Origin: Allolobophora icterica | Lineage: Eukaryota; Annelida; Clitellata; Crassiclitellata; Lumbricidae | Reading direction: 5' to 3' | NCBI GenBank assembly: GCA_963556255.1 | Contig: OY744609.1 | Location: 3,064,418-3,128,417, forward strand | DNA length: 64,000 bases | Part shown: positions 43,787 to 56,000 of the stretch, piece by piece | Layout of the letters: every line of letters begins with the position of its first letter | Numbering within the stretch: position 1 is the first letter of the stretch | Notes under the pieces: model-generated | What the model was told of the DNA's origin: nothing | The model's database searches: none | The model's input: only the letters and a program-made list of their open reading frames with translations | Program-made: the position numbers and the translations under genes

Positions 43787-43928
43787 AGCGCAGGGCCCCA
43801 GCCTATTCACGAGCGCTACAATATAGCACCATAGCATGATTGCTGATTTTGACTTTAGTTTCGCTTACCCACAATCGTAATCGTAAACTCCGAATGTCTA
43901 AAGTGTCATTCGAAAGCTAAGCGCAGGG

Positions 43929-44191
43929 GGGATCAGCCCGAATCCCCGAATCCCCCAAAAGAATTTCGCCGGATCCCCAAATCAATTTTCTATATTATAT
44001 CTATATTTTATATTATATCGAGATACATCAAAGCCATGCTAGGTCTATATCATGTATAAGAGTTTACAATTTAACTTTGAATAGTTTTCGGGAGTTCGAC
44101 CGTTTTCTATAAAACTGTTTTCGGGAAATCTGGCTTTTGTGTATGTTCAGCGTTTTCGGGGATTCGGGTTTCGGAGGTTCGGGCCAAACCC
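43929..44191. mobile_element. Miniature element with 8-bp duplication, same target as its neighbour
   Basis: Flanked by GCGCAGGG on both sides; inner ends GGGATCAGCCCGAA and a diverged inverted counterpart GGGTTTGGCCCGAA. It sits one base from the equivalent site used by the element at 43614 in another copy of the same host repeat. Confidence 0.65.
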
Positions 44192-44779
44192 GCGCAGGGC
44201 ACCAGCTTATTCACGAGCGCTAGAATAAACCACCATAGCATGATTGCTGATTTTCCTGAACTATCGGACTTCGACCAGGGTTCTCCAACCGTTTACAATT
44301 TAGGGACAGGTTTAAGTTTACAAAGGGACTATACTCACTAGGGATATCAAACCTGCTCAACCATGGTGCTATATAAAAGGATCTACAGCAGTAATAAGCA
44401 AACGCAGTTTTGAATAATTGCAATGCAATAGACTACACCAGGATCGCTCTAAGTGCGTTGCATTAAACCATTTTAATTACTTACCAAAAATTATTAAAAC
44501 CAATAAACTTTCTTTATTAATCTAGCTTGTCTTTCCTAACAAATCATGCAACAAAACCGGAAATCACCGCCTCGGGGAAATAAGTAGGTCAGCTGCGCTG
44601 CGCTACCCAAACGAGAGGAGTCGCGGGAACCAGCTTATCACAGGCTCTTAGTCAAAACAAAATCGATAGGCAACTCTCTTGAATAAGCCACGAACCGACA
44701 TCCTAGTATTTTTCCCAGACAAAATTGATATGTAACGCCACTCAACCAATAACCACTGGACTTGATACTTCTGTAATAT

Positions 44780-45088
44780 GGCTACATATATTTACTTACT
44801 TACTTAATCGTTTTTCATTCGTACCTCTCTCAATCTCGGTCTCCAGTCTCCCAAATTCTAAAAGCGATCCTAGTCTACGATACGCCAGCTATTTAGCCTA
44901 TTTGGAACGAACTCCCGAAAGATCTCAACCGCTTTGCCCCCGGCCGCACCCCCTCTCTCGCCTCTCCATCTCGAGCACCGTCCCCAGTTTGCTAACTCTT
45001 CTGCCGCGTCCACTCAAGAGTGAGAAGCGAACTCTTCATGCTATCCTATCCTGGTTTTGCTCCTGCACAATCTCATGACCATCGTCAC
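44780..45088 (+). pseudogene. LINE 3' fragment, interrupted by a hAT-type element
   Basis: One frame reads IWNELPKDLNRFAPGRTPSL, the conserved tail of CR1/L2-like RTs. A miniature element is inserted at 45089. Confidence 0.65.
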
Positions 45089-45232
45089 CAAAGGCGTAGA
45101 CTCTGGGGGGAGGGCAGCCGGGGCACGTGCCCCCAATAATTGAGATTGACTGTACATCCAATGCAACAAGTGTAGAATTAATAACCAAATCCCCTCCCCC
45201 CCCCCAATATTTTGGACAAGTCTACGCCAGTG
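45089..45232. mobile_element. hAT-type miniature element
   Basis: Ends CAAAGGCGTAGACT / CACTGGCGTAGACT, perfect 8-bp duplication ATCGTCAC. Confidence 0.9.
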
Positions 45233-45892
45233 ATCGTCACCAAACTCCCAAATAAATTGCAAAATACAAAAAACACAACTTCTCAAAACTGACCTCGTAC
45301 TCTGCGACCATGTCCAACGGAAACCCCCTCCCCGAAACTGACCCACCAAATTGCTTCCTGCTACGTCACCAGGTATACAGAATGTCGAAGAAGAGTGTCC
45401 AATGATGGAGACTTGATTGACACCACAGGAGAGAGGGAGGGTTGCGAGCAGTGCCTTTAACAGAGAAGACAAGAGGACTGGAACATTACGGAGCAGTGGC
45501 AGCACTGCTAGTAAATAAGTAAGTATGTCCTTCATTCAACTAATTGCTAACCGCATTTTGGTTTATAAATGACGCCAAACCAAGAACGTATCGCTAGAGA
45601 TTAGTAGAGAACATTAATAACGTAGAGAATGCAATTGGCAAATTTATAAAATCAAAGACCTCTGTTAAAAAGGTGTGTAATTGAAGCGTTATCTATTAGA
45701 TCAGTGAATTAAAATTAAAAGAGGTGTGTAATATAATCTTTAATTAAGCGCCTGCAAACGCACTGCGCTGTACATGTACATGGTATGCGATAAATTAAAC
45801 CTTAACTACTAACAGAACTGACAGCCTACAATACACGGCGCAATTTGCAGCCTACAAAGCATGTCCGCCTATGGGACTCGATCTCTTTAGGC

Positions 45893-46754
45893 CAGTGGTT
45901 TTCAACCGGGGTTCCGCGGAACCCAGGGGTTCCGCGGGCGTCAGCCAGGGGTTCCGCGGCAGCAGTCTTAAATTTAAAAAACACCTACTGATTTTACAAA
46001 AGGATGAAGAAATAACAGAATTCTTCACAGCTTTCAAGCGTTCATGCTAAGACACAGTTCTATAATTAACATTATGGGAACGTATTGTTGCCTTTTATAT
46101 TTGCATTGCAGTTTTACACAGGTAAACGGCGGGGTAGGCTAACCAGACGCTCTGATGTAGCCAACCCTCTTAGTGTCGAATTGGTTTAATTACCTCCGAT
46201 CTCATTCCGTTTGGGATAGAGGAAGAATGTGCCGACAACAGCCCTGAATCGCGATTGCACCGTGTTGACTAACCGTTGTGTGGAACATCGTATGTGAATG
46301 TGATCCAGGGCGGAGGGCTGGCACATACCATTACCGTTGGTGGGACCGCGAGTGAGTGTCACCCAAGGGAAGAGAGGCAGGTGCCATAGAGTGGACCAGA
46401 AACTGCAGTTTTGCGGCCGCCTGTGAGCGAATTGTTGTTGGTCCGTTGTTGCCGTTCTGTTGCGTGCAGGGCGAAATCTGGAATCCCTGACTCCCAGGAG
46501 AAGAAGTGGGCTCACTATAACCTACTTGGAACTATCGATGGAAGCTGTATCAAGATACTCCGTGGATGAGTGTCCCACTACCAATCAGCGCGGGATGTAG
46601 ATCTGGAGAGGGTATACTGATCAGAGATACTATATATTAAATTACAATAACTTAAATTTCTTGAAAAATTGGACGGCTGAAACGCCCTGGGGTCCGTGAG
46701 CAAATGAATGCTTTGTGTAGGGTTCCGTCACTATAGAAAGGTTGAAAACCACTG
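45893..46754. mobile_element. hAT element, non-autonomous, 862 bp
   Basis: Perfect inverted ends CAGTGGTTTTCAACC, a classic hAT terminus, and perfect duplication CTTTAGGC. Interior ORFs do not look like a transposase. Confidence 0.93.
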
Positions 46755-46988
46755 CTTTAGGCCTACCTCTCGCACTCTACGCCAGATGTTATCCAATGCG
46801 CTATCGGGCTTTGAACATAGGCCCTATAACTTTGAACATTTCTCACCGTTCCTATGGTTGGTTAGTTGCCGTTTAACGCCACGTACTGTTTCATAACAAT
46901 TAAGACGATTATCGTCGCCCTCTTCCTTTCTTCAGGTTTTGGGACTGGCACTACCAGAGTACGAGCAGTGGCGGATCTGTCATAGGAT

Positions 46989-47232
46989 CAGTGCTTTTTT
47001 CAGCCGGAACGCGCCGGATCGGCGTTCCGGCACCGTGTTTCAGCTACTAAAAATAATTTACTTATTTTAATAATAAAAAACAATAATTTAGTCATCTTAA
47101 TTTAATTTCAGTGTTGTTAACTGTTTTCAGTGTTTATTGAGATCCCTCCCAACTCCCAATTCCGTTTTCTCGGGATTTTACCCCTTCCATAATTGTTCCG
47201 TTCTGGAACCCTTTCTCTAGAAAAAAGCACTG
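46989..47232. mobile_element. hAT-type miniature element
   Basis: Inverted ends CAGTGCTTTTTTC, perfect 8-bp duplication CATAGGAT. Interior carries GGAACGC/GCGTTCCGG blocks also seen near 14360-14420. Confidence 0.9.
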
Positions 47233-47361
47233 CATAGGATAGTTGTTGTTAAACGACACTGTGTCATAAGAAAGATTATTGGCGTCCCTCCTCTCTCCAG
47301 GCTTAGGACTGGCACTGCCAGGGTACGAGCAGTTTCAGAATTTTATTGAATACCACTTTTA

Positions 47362-47810
47362 GGGGCCATCCATATATTACGTACACAAAAATCCGGGAAA
47401 ATTGGACCCCTCCCCCCCCCTGTTCGCAAGCGTACTTTCTTCCACCACCCCCTCTGAGTACGTACGTTTGACGCACCCCCCCCCCCCGATGACCAGCTGC
47501 AGAAAGTGTCTCCAGGCAGCCTGTCTGCACTTTAGGCCAGATTATTGAAGGGCCAATATAGACAAATTATAGGCGTCGTTCACAGCACAGAATAACTGCA
47601 TATGGCTTTTACATAATGTAATAAAATGCCATGGGACTACTATAGGATAATACAGAGTTATAAATAGGCTAATGTGGACGTCATAATTAGAAATTTATTT
47701 TGGGTACGTACACATTTTGTTACCCCACCCCCCCGTTCGCACCCGTACGCAAAATCGCCAAAATCCGACCCCCGACCCCCTAAGTGCGTACGTAATATGT
47801 GGATGGCCCC
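47362..47810. mobile_element. PIF/Harbinger-like miniature element, copy 1
   Basis: Inverted ends GGGGCCATCCATATATTACG / GGGGCCATCCACATATTACG, flanked by TTA on both sides. The 3-bp TTA duplication is typical of PIF/Harbinger. 449 bp, no ORF. Confidence 0.85.
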
Positions 47811-47995
47811 TTACTTATAGGCCGAATACTCCCTTAAAACAGGTGCGTAAGCAGCGTACCTGAACAGTTTTACCGTTCCTATAGCATAACACAGTAGCCT
47901 ACTGAATTGAGCGCCTCTGAGTAGCCCTCTTGAAGAGGCGCTATATAAATGTCCCAATGAATGAAATTATAATTATCTGGCTCTTGGAATGAGGA

Positions 47996-48253
47996 CATTG
48001 GCGTCCGGCGGGGGAAGGGAGCATTTGCCCTCTGGATTTTAGGAAGTATTTAATAAAAATAAAATCTCTTGAATATTATGATTATTGTAACAGTCCCAAC
48101 ACGATTTTCAATGCGAAAAACACTTATTTATTTAGGTAAAGTCCTTGATCATTATTTTAAAATTTCTTTCCATGCAAATTTTTTCTGTGCAAAATCGTCA
48201 TTCCCACACAAAAATATTTAGTCCCCCTAAAAAAATTCCTCTGGACGCCCATG
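47996..48253. mobile_element. hAT-type miniature element
   Basis: Ends CATTGGCGTCC / CATGGGCGTCC, flanks AATGAGGA / AAATAGGA (6 of 8). Confidence 0.75.
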
Positions 48254-48694
48254 AAATAGGACTTGATTTTATACAAGCTTTTCTTAATGATTCGGCTTTT
48301 ATATAGCAGTAAGATATCTGGAAGATTTACAGTACATTACTCACAGGTGCTCAGTCAAATCAAAAACAACATCCATGAGGCCGGTGTGGTCAGGTCCAGC
48401 AAGTATCAAGTCCAGATCCAACCAATGTTCAGCACAGGTGGACATGGAGATGGATAGGGAGGATGGTGTTGGGAACTGGAACAGCAAGAGAAAAAAGGAA
48501 AAAGGAATCTAAAAAGGATTCTGTGGATTAGACCCATAATCCAGCTTGGCAACATTTCACATGCACATTAACAGTAGCAACTTTCTATAATATAAAAATT
48601 TTAATGCACAATTGACAGGATATCAGAGTTGGAAAAGTTACAACCTTGTAGACAAAAGTTACATAATAATGATGATGATATTAGCAATAATAAC

Positions 48695-48762
<68 letters not shown>

Positions 48763-49663
48763 TTTCTCCGGACAGTTTTTTGCCTCCTGAGGGTTTATGT
48801 TTACACAATAATAAGAATAATAATTATGATAATAATAATACTAATAATGATAGTCTATAGTTAATATATGGTCCACTTAACTGAAAACAGTCAATTAATT
48901 AAACAAAGTCTGTTTATGCTCGAGTACGCTTGATTTATGAAGAAATTAATAACAGTGATAATAATAATAAATAAATTATTTGAGAATCTCAATAGTGCCA
49001 ATGTAATAATATAGTCGATGTAATAATAATAGTCGATGATCACAACTAAGCAAAATCAAATTTCAGTACGAGTCTGGTCAAAAGTCAAGAATGGAATGCA
49101 AGATAACACGGACAGTCCACGAAGGAAATGTGTCCAGGAAGTCCATAATAAAACTAAAGCCAAACTAGAACAGAAACTATGGTAAACTACAGGTTTATGT
49201 AACTAAAACCATTAAAAGTTAAAACTACATTAAAACTACGCCAGATTCCAGCAAGAAATGAACATCAGTGTTACAGATAAAACAACAGGCGAGACTTTGA
49301 CTTCAGACTCTGCTATGTACTCAAATATTATATAGCAGACATTTTGTATTCCACAAGTTCCAATGGATTACTTTCTAGGAAACTGCTCTACGTTGGAAGC
49401 CTTCCTATCACAACTACTAAATTAAAATATATTTGGGGATTATTTAGAGATCAATTTACTGAAAAATATTCCATTCTGTACACATTCCAATCATAATTAA
49501 AAAATTACAGAACTGTTGTGGAATTCTGTACATTATTAGGAATAATTCATTAAAAATTACTCTATTCTGTAAGCATTCCAATCATAAGTAGTAAATCACA
49601 GAATTTTTGAAGTACTGCACATTACTTTGGACTAACATGCTATAACTTGCAACATTTTGAGGT
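48254..49663. other. FPGT downstream flank
   Basis: AT-rich, AAT microsatellites and related degenerate repeats (ATTCTGTA...CATTCCAATCATAA occurs twice near 49470 and 49562). No gene seen. Confidence 0.5.
48690..48762. repeat. (AAT)n microsatellite
   Basis: Nearly pure AAT units; a similar array lies at 57360-57445 in the phosphatase gene. Confidence 0.95.
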
Positions 49664-51484
49664 TTATTCTGGCTTCAAAATTCCAGTTGTAGAATTGTTT
49701 TGTTTTGCATTTTTAATATCGCAAAATAGTTGCTTTCTGTGATAAACCATTTTCCGAACATCTTTCATTTGCACAGCTTCGTGTGCGGAAACCCTGTGTT
49801 GTGACATCCAATTTTCGTCTGCTTCTGAGGAGTTCATGACCCTTTTTACCAAATCCATGGTAGCAAGGAATGAGCTTTCCTTTGTTTCTAATATGGGAAA
49901 AAGTCTAGCATACCACAAGCAGAAAATTGGACTTCCATCGCTATTGTCATTCGCGAACAAGTCTCGACTGTCAGGAGGGGCAACATTGGACAGAGGTCTC
50001 CCAAGGAAAGTAACTTTTTCTAGAACATCTTTATAGGCTCCGGATGCTTTCTTCTTGACGTCATCGTCAACGTGAAGTGCTATAGTGACACATCTTGTTG
50101 TATCTTCATCGTTCTTGAGTTCGATAGTGTGAAGAAAGAGACCCGATGGAATATTGAAGCCTGTATCCGTTTCATGCATCTTAAACGTACAATTGCTGAT
50201 CAAACAGTTGTCACCAACATCGATCGGACTCTGAAAGTCGCAGTATTCGACAATGCTATGACGGCCGATCTTGCACGGTGCTGTCAGAAGGGAATGTATC
50301 ACACAGCCGTGGTTATCCACAAATTTTGAATCTTTTGTGTTACGCGAAATGGAAAATGCATTCCTAACGAAACCGATGCACTGTGCCAATTCACCCATCA
50401 CGTCAAAGTTTTCAAGGCACTCCCGTATCGTTCCCAAATGGTAGAACTTTGATGCATTTAGTGTGATCACATTCAGTGGGGTTCCACGCAACGTTCGAAA
50501 GAGTTTCTTTCGTGTTTCGACCAACGATGGTTCGACTTTACTAACGTTTCTCAAGTCGCTGGCAAACTCGTCCGTTGCACGAGTGCCAAGGCTTCGCATA
50601 AAGTCGCCGTAACCATCAAGCTCGCATTCAAGAGGGAGAACTTCAAGATAGAAGTTCTCAAGCTTTTTTGCCATGTCGTGATCAAAGAAGAAACAACTGT
50701 CCGTGTAGACAAATTCTTCACGAATTCCAAGCTCCTGGATTCCTTCAACGTTGCAAATCACGGCTTCTTTCTCACGCATCGTCATGACGCTTGGTTTCTG
50801 CAACACTTCCACGCAGTTCCTAAACTCTGCCAGCTTCGCATGCGGATTCTGACCACTCTCAAGAACGAAAACCCCGTGGGTGGCTCCGATCTGCAGAGGC
50901 GAGGGATGTGCCAATGCCGTCAACCCAGGTTGAAAGAAATTCCACTCTCCGTCACCAGATGACAGTTCCCCGATGTCAAACACCTCTATGGTGTCAGACG
51001 CAGCATGGAAATACCCGGGTTTCATCCGCGGTAGGAACGGAAGATAGCAAGCCAGCTTGAGTTCAAGGAGTTGCCAAGGTGGCTCACCATAAGGCAAGAC
51101 TGTGAAGATCTTTCCGAGAACGCTGGCGCTCGGCAGACGCTGGCTCTGTCCTCCAGCATTGATGATAAGGACCAAAAGCTTATCTAGTTTTTCACCATAC
51201 ATCTGAGACAGCTGGTGGATCACGTGCATTGTAGCGCCCCCACACCCGATTTTTGGCCCAGGGGGATCGGAAAATACAACATATGGCAAGCCGTTGGGGA
51301 TTTCCTTGCGCTCCAGCTTCCCTTCAATTTGACATTCGAATGCAAATTTCTGGTCTTTGTCTGAAGCCGTCAGCACGACCACATCCCAAAAACGAAATGG
51401 AATCTCTGCTTTGGATTTTCCTCGGATTTCGTTAAATTGCTGGTATATGGATTTTGTGCTTGCTGAAATATTTACCGAAGCCAT
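49664..51484 (-). CDS. FPGT: Fucose-1-phosphate guanylyltransferase (GDP-L-fucose pyrophosphorylase)
   Basis: Cytosolic enzyme of the fucose salvage pathway, joining L-fucose-1-phosphate and GTP into GDP-L-fucose. One open exon of 606 residues, close to the human length. Family-typical stretches: FWDVVVLTASD near the N terminus, VVFSDPPGPKIGCGGAT around residues 72-85, the nucleotidyltransferase signature AGGQSQRLPSASVLGKIF around 110-127, PGLTALAHPSPLQIGATHGV, ELDGYGDFMRSLG and LNASKFYHLGT. I chose the ATG at 51484 (MASVNISASTK); the reading frame is open further upstream to a GTG but has no earlier ATG, and a short 5' exon cannot be excluded. The stop TAA (49664-49666) lies inside an AATAAA string, probably coincidental. 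It stands head to head with the phosphatase gene, 1.57 kb apart. Nothing looks broken. Confidence 0.95.
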   Translation of the reverse strand: MASVNISASTKSIYQQFNEIRGKSKAEIPFRFWDVVVLTASDKDQKFAFECQIEGKLERKEIPNGLPYVVFSDPPGPKIGCGGATMHVIHQLSQMYGEKLDKLLVLIINAGGQSQRLPSASVLGKIFTVLPYGEPPWQLLELKLACYLPFLPRMKPGYFHAASDTIEVFDIGELSSGDGEWNFFQPGLTALAHPSPLQIGATHGVFVLESGQNPHAKLAEFRNCVEVLQKPSVMTMREKEAVICNVEGIQELGIREEFVYTDSCFFFDHDMAKKLENFYLEVLPLECELDGYGDFMRSLGTRATDEFASDLRNVSKVEPSLVETRKKLFRTLRGTPLNVITLNASKFYHLGTIRECLENFDVMGELAQCIGFVRNAFSISRNTKDSKFVDNHGCVIHSLLTAPCKIGRHSIVEYCDFQSPIDVGDNCLISNCTFKMHETDTGFNIPSGLFLHTIELKNDEDTTRCVTIALHVDDDVKKKASGAYKDVLEKVTFLGRPLSNVAPPDSRDLFANDNSDGSPIFCLWYARLFPILETKESSFLATMDLVKRVMNSSEADENWMSQHRVSAHEAVQMKDVRKMVYHRKQLFCDIKNAKQNNSTTGILKPE

Positions 51485-51959
51485 GCCACCGATTTTAAGG
51501 ATAAGTTGCACAAGACTGGATAATTCGAGATGCTGTAAGTTCAACACAGCCTAAAATTCTTCAATTCTTTGCGCTACTAACGTATAAGTTTCCACAGACG
51601 ATGAAAATTGCGGTGTACCCTCCGACATCCCAGCACAAGTAAATCAACATTAAGTATAACCTGGGACTAAGATTGCAATCTTAATCCCAGGTATAACAAA
51701 GATTTGCTCAAACTAGGCCAAAGTGCCTCCGAGGCACGTCAATTTCCAGCCGACTAACCTTTTGACCTAAACGTTATTTGCATTTTCGATCTTTGAAAGA
51801 TACCAAACACATCAGACATATATGCGTACTTGTGAGTTTGAAACAATAAATGAATATAAAAAAATACAGATCAAAATCTCTGATGCGGCGTGTTATGGTT
51901 ACGCCCATTCGGTGAGCACTAAAGACATCGGTGTCTCACTGAATACCGATCAAAACTAA

Positions 51960-52085
51960 TAATAATTATTATCATCGTAATCATAATCTCGAGATTTCTA
52001 CAGCGCCCAATTAATTGACCAAGTCGCGGGAATCAGCTTATTCACAAGCGCTTAGCCAAAACAAAATCAACAGCCGGCAAAGGTC
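51960..52085 (+). mobile_element. Short repeat family D upstream of FPGT
   Basis: ATCGTAATCATAATCTCGAG, then TTTCTACAGCGCCCAA, AGTCGCGGGAATCAGCTTAT. Other copies: about 4000-4085, 4670-4765, 19500-19585, 43560-43830, 43875-44235, 44600-44680, 52665-52750. Confidence 0.65.
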
Positions 52086-52206
52086 AGATTCGGTTTCAAA
52101 ATCCAAGACTCAGGCGAAATTGTATTATTAGAATCTCTGAAAATTCTTAATTCAATATTATAATTCGTGGAATTTCGCCATCGATTTTAAAGGTGCGTGA
52201 TACGGT

Positions 52207-52303
52207 CACAGTATAAATAATTAATTATACTGTGATACCACAGTATAAATAATTACAATTATTTATAATAATTTATAATTATTGTAGTTATTTATACTGT
52301 GGT
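52207..52303. repeat. Two AT-rich hairpins sharing CACAGTATAAATAA
   Basis: 52207-52234 and 52237-52303 are both inverted repeats beginning CACAGTATAAATAA and ending TTATACTGTG; the second has arms of about 23 bp. Between FPGT and the phosphatase gene. Confidence 0.85.
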
Positions 52304-52304
52304 G

Positions 52305-52610
52305 ATAGCCTACGGTGAAAGTCTGGTTAGAATGGTAGAGTTCGGGCGTTCAAATCCTCACCAGGGCAGAAACTTGCTTCGAGATTTCTGCTCCACCTCT
52401 TCGTCAATTATAGATTCCTTGCTGCGCCCCTCTAGCCAATTCAGCTACACGTATATTTGATTACATAATCCATACAGTGTCGGTGGGAAGACAAAACGGC
52501 GAGGAGAGCGTTGGCAACCCGCTATCATAAACCGAAGTTAAGAAAAATTAAGTCGCTAACACTTCATACCCATCGCTGCCCCTCAGGCTGGATTAAGGGA
52601 TTTATCTTCT
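52305..52610 (+). mobile_element. SINE family C between FPGT and the phosphatase
   Basis: CTTCGAGATTTCTGCTCCAC, GTCGGTGGGAAGACAAAACG and AACACTTCATACCCATCGC. Confidence 0.75.
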
Positions 52611-53051
52611 TCTTCTCATTTTCTGTAGTTTAAAAAACGTCGGAACTTTGATCGTGGAGCCAACTCAATCACGTCGTAATCAAAATCGTAAACTCCAAAT
52701 TGTTAAAGCGCCACTCGAAAGCTAAGGCAGGTGCACCTGCTTATTCGCATGAGCTCAATTTAGTAAAAAAGTTAATCAACTGGTTCAAAGAATAGGTCAA
52801 AAAATAAAAGGAAGGATCACCGGCATTTGCAACTGCAACGTATTAGAAGTAATTGAGTATATTCCGCATTTTAGACGAAATATTAAAAACCCGACGCAGA
52901 AGGCGAATCAACCATACAACATACATACTTGTTCGCCGATACTGCTGGAGACTTACCGATTTTACGAAGACCACGATTAAAACTCTATGGATTTGTTTAT
53001 TTCTTGTTATGTTTAATTATCTATATAAAGTTACAATTATTAACTTTTATT

Positions 53052-56000
53052 ATGTTAAATCGGTTGAAGAACGCGATGGCGAGCCTTGCGGGTGATATTC
53101 CGGACTATCCGGGAGGGGACAGACGGATGAACGGCCGTAGGGCTGCCTCTGTCGGGGCACCGGGAGGCGGCATCCGCGCAGACGGTAAGCTTCCTGAAGC
53201 CGAAAACAGGGTCCCCTATACCCGGCCTCACTTTCTTCATCTGAACACGGATGAGGTGCTTGCGTCTGCAGACAAAACTTCGAGGCCAATCATTCTTCCA
53301 AGGGATGTGACAAAAGTTCCGTGGTGTGCCGGATACGCGGAGTGAGTCCAATTTAAGAAAATCAACCGAAAATATAACGCTCCTTGATTGCATCTTTGTT
53401 TTTTCTTGCTTTTCTTCCTCATATCTTCAATCGCTTTCCCTTTTCCTCTTCTTCCTGGTTGCTACCATATGTCAACTTATACTAAAATCTTATCCCATTC
53501 ATCGCTTTATTTAAATCTGATATATGACGTAAATAACTGAAAATGGTGTAGCATTACTCTGTTCATCCAGTGTAATGAACAAGAGTTCAGCCAGTCTCAA
53601 GGACATATATTTTTTTATAAGAATGATGTTTCTGGGTTGCGTGCTGGATTGTCAACTGAGAGGTTGGGGGTTTGCTTCGAGATTTCTGCTCCACCTGCAC
53701 TCCCTGGCCAACTCGGCTATAATGAGTACACTGACCACATGTTGTCGCTGGGAAGATCAGAGAGTGAGGGAGAGGGCTGGACATCTGCCCACATATGCTG
53801 AGGCTATGGAAAATGAAGTCACTAACACTTCACACTTATGGCTGCTTCTCAGGCTATCTTTTAAGAGACATCTGGAGAAAGATCCTTCTCTATGGCCCTA
53901 GTTCAAGTGGTCCAAGGGCGTCCATGTTGTCTTGTCTACTCTCTTCGAGGGCTTGTTCACTGCGGTCAACAGGGTATCACATGTTGATAGTGGTGCTTCA
54001 TACATGCAGAAATCACAAATAAGTACCGGTAGTATGACGACGATACTGGTTTTGTTTATTTTTTTCATTTTTCTATTCAGTTTTGTTTTAAAACTCAATT
54101 TTTTATTTGTTTTTCAAGTTTTGTTAAACTGGTATAAATTGGTTTTATTTAACTGGTTTAATTGGTTTTGTTTGACTGGTTTAACTGTTTTTGTTTAATT
54201 CGTTTAACAGATTTTGTATAATTGGTTTAACTAATTTTGTTTAGTTGGTTACACTGATTTTGTTTAAAATTTGAATTTTTAGTTCATGTTTGTTTTTTGT
54301 TGCTTAATCCTTCGATTTGTTATTCAGTTTTGGGTTTACACTTTCTTGTTTTATTTTTTATGATTCTTGTTTTGCGTTTTTTTATCCTCTACACTTTATG
54401 TTTTGCTTGTGTTTAGAGTAATAAATGCTGGAAAGTCAGAAGTAAATGAAGATCAAGCGCGAGCAGAAAGAATCATTCTTAAGAATCCGAGTCCAAAGGT
54501 TGCAGGCAAGAAACACAAGCCTTCAAAGGAAGCAAAATCTTCAAAGGAAGCAAAGTCTTCAAAGGAAGCAAAGTCTTCAAAGGAAGCAAAGTCTTCAGAG
54601 GAAGCTACATTTCCAAAGGAAGCAGAACCTTCAAAGGAAACCAAGGTTTCAAAGGAAGCAAAGTCTTCAAAGGAAGCAAAGTCTTCAAAGGAAGCTACAT
54701 CTCCAAAGGAAGCAGAACCTTCAAAGGAAGTCAAGGTTTCAAAGAAAGCAAAATCTTTATCTTCCACTCCAAAGAAGGCCAGCTCTTTGAAGGTAGCCAG
54801 TAGTTTGAAGGAGTTGAGTGGCTCAAGGGAATCCGGCCCTTTGAAGAAAGACAACAGTTCCAAGGAGTTGGATGATTCAAAGGAAGCTAAACCTTTGAAG
54901 GAAGTCAATAGTTCAAAAGGTTTGGATGATGTTGATGATTCAAAGGAAGCCAGCCCTTTGAACAAAGCCGCCAGTTCCAAGGAACTGAACGATTCAAAGG
55001 AATCTAAACCTTTGAAGGAAATCAATAGTTCAAAAGGTTTGGATGATATTGATGATTCAAAGGAAGCCAGCCCTTCGAACAAAGCTGCTAGTTCCAAGGA
55101 ATTGAACGATTCAAAGGAAGCTAAAACTTTGAAGGAAGCCAACAATTCCACACAGTTGGATGATTCAAAGGAAGCCAACCCTTTGAAAGAACAAAGTCTT
55201 TTGAATACAGCCAACCTTCCAAATGATGTCAACCTCTCAAGCGGAACGAATCTTTCAAAGGAATACAATCATTCAAAGGAGGCCGAATCCAGCCCTTTGA
55301 AAGAACTCGGCTGCCAGAACAAAACAGAGTCTTCAACGGAGGAGATAGCAACAGAGGAGGAAGAGGTAAAGGAGGAGGAGGGGACTCGTGGTCGACAGGA
55401 CAAAGGAAAGGACATTCCAACATCCGAACAGACAGACGATGACATGGGCTTTGTAACTGTCGTGAGCGTTTATTTAATTATTTGTTGATGTAATTGTAAT
55501 TGTGATTGCAAATTTATATAGCGCCACTTCAGGAGAGACTCATTTGAGGCTCAACGACCTAACACAATGAAAACACGATCACACAGAATGGTCTTAAAAA
55601 ATAAATTAAAGTAATCAATTTAATTAATTAATAAAATCAATTAATTATATTTAGTTATTTAATTAATTAATTTAGCTTGTGAGTGCAGGTAGGGCTGCCT
55701 CTGTTGTCATCTCATCTTCCCACCGACAGTGTGCAGTCAATGTACTCATTGTAGCTGAGTTGACTAGGGGTGCAGATGGAGCTGAAATCCTTAAACAAAT
55801 TTCTGCCTCGAATAGAATTTAAACCCCCGACCTTTGTATGGATGGTCCGGAATGCTAGCCACTAGACTGTGCCACTGTGTACCCGTACTTACTTATTAAT
55901 TTTTCATACCTTGTCTGGCACATGGTAACTTAATTCTTAATGTAGGTCACCCTTTTAACGTTCGGACTTGTATTGGTGCTGATATAAATAAAGGATGGAG

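Noticed and set aside
46186..46515. 109-residue minus ORF within the 862-bp hAT element as a transposase
   Set aside because: No hAT transposase motif; most likely chance reading.
51485..51547. GTG start upstream of FPGT
   Set aside because: Animal genes start at ATG; the ATG at 51484 begins the family-like sequence.
54453..55268. 271-residue minus-strand ORF
   Set aside because: Shadow of the SKEAK repeat in phosphatase exon 2.
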